NCBI GenBank assembly: GCA_045629945.1
Contig: JAZQSE010000023.1
Location: 1 to 62,247, forward strand
Direction: 5' to 3'
DNA from: UBA1765 sp045629945
GTDB taxonomy: Bacteria; Fibrobacterota; Fibrobacteria; Fibrobacterales; Fibrobacteraceae
DNA length: 62,247 nt
Positions within the stretch are counted from its first letter, which is position 1. Each line of letters starts with the position of its first letter. The notes beneath the pieces were generated by a model. That model worked only from the letters and a program-made list of their open reading frames with translations. It made no database searches and was not told where the DNA came from. The translations under genes were made by a program, and so were the position numbers. Shown piece after piece: positions 60,924-62,247 of this stretch.

Positions 60924-61790
60924 TTAATCATTGGGTTGTCTATAAAACCGTCCACTTAAATATTTTGTTTTAACGACGTTTATAAAAGCATTCGAGTCAA
61001 TTTTTCTGACAGCATGCATAATGATTCTTGCTTCTGGTGCAGAAACCACAGAATAAATCATAGAGTGTTCTTGGCCTGCATAACAACCTTTTCCTTTAAA
61101 AACAGTTGCATCATGGCCGGAAAGGCTTTGAATACATTGGTAAATTTCTTCAGGTTTATCTGTGATAATAAAAAAGGTGACTTGTTGGTATTTTCTATAA
61201 AGGAACGATAGTGTTTGAGAAGAAGTAAATTGAAAAATGATAGAATAAAGAGCTTTGTCCCAACCAAAAAGAATACCAGCAGAAATAAGAATCACAACGT
61301 TTAACGCGAGAATATAATTCCAGGCATCGGCGCCGCTTTTTTCTGAAATTAGAATGGCAATAAATTCTGTGCCTCCGCTAGAAGCCCCAACGTAAAGGCA
61401 AATGGTTATAGATAAAGCCATTAAAAAGCCACCAAAAACAGCAGCTAGAAGCATGTCGTTTGTTAAGTGAAATGTGGGAATAAAATCTACAAGGCAAGAA
61501 GATAAAACAAGCATTAAACAAGATAAAATCGTAAATCTTTTACCTATTGAGAAAAAACAAATACAAGCGGGAATGACATTTAACAGAATAATAATGAGTG
61601 AATAAGGGAGAGAAATTCCGAGATAGCGAATAAAAATTTCTTGAATCAAAAGTGTGAGACCCGTAAATCCACCTGGAAATAATTCTGTGGAACGGACAAA
61701 AATATTTATTGTAAACGCAAGTAAAATTGATGCAAAAACAAGCAACAATATTCTCAAAAGAATTGGTAATCTTGATTGTTTGTATGGCAT
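60924..61790 (-). CDS. YitT-family membrane protein (DUF161/DUF2179)
   Basis: A 288-residue inner-membrane protein with about five membrane segments (FASILLAFTINIFVRSTELF onward) followed by a C-terminal soluble DUF2179 domain (QVTFFIITDKPEEIYQCIQS, VFKGKGCYAGQEHSMIYSVV). GGFTGLTLLIQE and YVGASSGGTEFIAI are family motifs. Function is not established (perhaps transport). Start at 61790 was chosen because the extra N-terminal residues from the GTG at 61838 cover a TATATA-type promoter region and are not conserved. Confidence 0.85.
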   Translation of the reverse strand: MPYKQSRLPILLRILLLVFASILLAFTINIFVRSTELFPGGFTGLTLLIQEIFIRYLGISLPYSLIIILLNVIPACICFFSIGKRFTILSCLMLVLSSCLVDFIPTFHLTNDMLLAAVFGGFLMALSITICLYVGASSGGTEFIAILISEKSGADAWNYILALNVVILISAGILFGWDKALYSIIFQFTSSQTLSFLYRKYQQVTFFIITDKPEEIYQCIQSLSGHDATVFKGKGCYAGQEHSMIYSVVSAPEARIIMHAVRKIDSNAFINVVKTKYLSGRFYRQPND

Positions 61791-61987
61791 AGCTTTATGT
61801 ATATATAATTTTTGAAAAGATATGAAAACTTTTCCCACAAAAAAATTTTTTTGTAAAAGGCTTTGGAATTAAAGTTTAATTTGGCGGACTAGGTGATTTT
61901 ATTGAATACTTGTTTTTAAGATTGAAAAGAAATGTAAAATTCAAAATTCTGTGAATAAGCAATAATATTACCCGTAAGTTTTTGAGT

Positions 61988-61995
61988 TATATTTA
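61988..61995 (+). promoter_or_regulatory. TATATTTA element before the right-edge gene
   Basis: TATATTTA, a TAnnTTT(G/A)-type element, lies 36 nt before the ATG at 62032. Confidence 0.35.
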
Positions 61996-62031
61996 TGTAG
62001 TATTTTTCAAAGTTTTCTGGAAAAGCAAAAT

Positions 62032-62247
62032 ATGAAAAAAATTATTTTGTTATGTCTTTTATTTGCATTAAAAGTTTCCAGTAATGCTATTACAATTTCT
62101 ACTCTTGACGAGCAGTTTTCACAAAATAACCAAACAGTACTAAGATTTAAAATTGAAAATAATTCTAACGACACCTTAAAAGAAATTGAACTTCGTTATC
62201 ACGTAAAACAAGAGACTGCAAGAATTGCAGAACCTGATTTGTTTTAC
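62032..62247 (+). CDS. Secreted protein, N-terminal part only (CBM-like)
   Basis: The first 72 codons of a gene cut by the right edge. Signal peptide MKKIILLCLLFALKVSSNA, then a beta-strand domain: TVLRFKIENNSNDTLKEIEL, RYHVKQETARIAEPDLFY. The order F-x-I-x-N-N-x-S-x-D-x-L-x-x-I-x-L-R-Y resembles the family 3 (cellulose-binding) CBM start. It has the same signal and first-strand layout as the left-edge gene. Weak ribosome site. Confidence 0.7.
   Translation, partial: MKKIILLCLLFALKVSSNAITISTLDEQFSQNNQTVLRFKIENNSNDTLKEIELRYHVKQETARIAEPDLFY

Noticed and set aside
1..62247. CRISPR array, insertion sequence, prophage or integrase
   Set aside because: No regularly spaced repeats, transposase, integrase or phage structural gene was found on either strand.

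Overview
The window is AT-rich, gene-dense bacterial chromosome (visibly about 35-40% G+C in most genes) with 54 apparently intact protein genes, two more cut by the window edges, three broken or remnant genes, one tRNA and several RNA regulatory elements. The gene content points to the FCB superphylum (Fibrobacterota, Bacteroidota and relatives), most likely a Fibrobacter-like organism. Pointers are a short 281-residue primary-type sigma factor, TAnnTTTG-type promoter elements, a BtuB plus BtuG-like cobalamin uptake pair, fused SecDF, and many secreted proteins seen only in such genomes. The phylum is an inference; no rRNA is present to settle it.

Left part (1-13,980): a truncated secreted protein, a DRE-TIM aldolase, a Fic-family protein whose catalytic motif has decayed and which sits behind two matching palindromes, MetY, a tandem pair of paralogous secreted proteins of which the first is frameshifted, a cobalamin-riboswitch-controlled btuB-btuG operon, YbaK, a small cysteine-rich protein, and a two-gene alpha-glucan operon (GH77 and GH13).

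Middle (14,000-38,150): SecDF, a secreted protein, CorA, a run of leftward housekeeping genes (ctpA, mlaE, dciA, gyrB, polyprenyl synthase), the primary sigma factor, an orphan LytS-type kinase, a secreted hydrolase pair, a lipoprotein behind a structured leader, an OadA/transcarboxylase-type carboxyltransferase, a CnoX-like chaperone, a four-gene membrane operon and an HU protein with a basic tail.

Accessory segment (38,150-45,210): a eukaryote-like (type 2) IleRS with a G+C-rich 5' part, two small genes of unknown function, a NotI-family restriction endonuclease overlapping a D12-class adenine methyltransferase, and a 151-bp strongly structured element that looks like a dispersed repeat or non-coding RNA. 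This is the most unusual part of the window.

Right part (45,210-62,247): galE, an acyltransferase, tRNA-Ser(GCU), a RhlE-like helicase, the conserved rpmH-rnpA-yidD-yidC cluster (rnpA has no standard start codon), ahcY, murD, an SDR, a DksA-type protein, an hpf-hprK-mlaD operon with a terminator-like hairpin just inside hprK, a GATase-less GuaA followed by purC, a 52-residue secreted peptide, a YitT protein and a truncated secreted protein resembling the one at the left edge. No CRISPR array, insertion sequence or prophage was seen.
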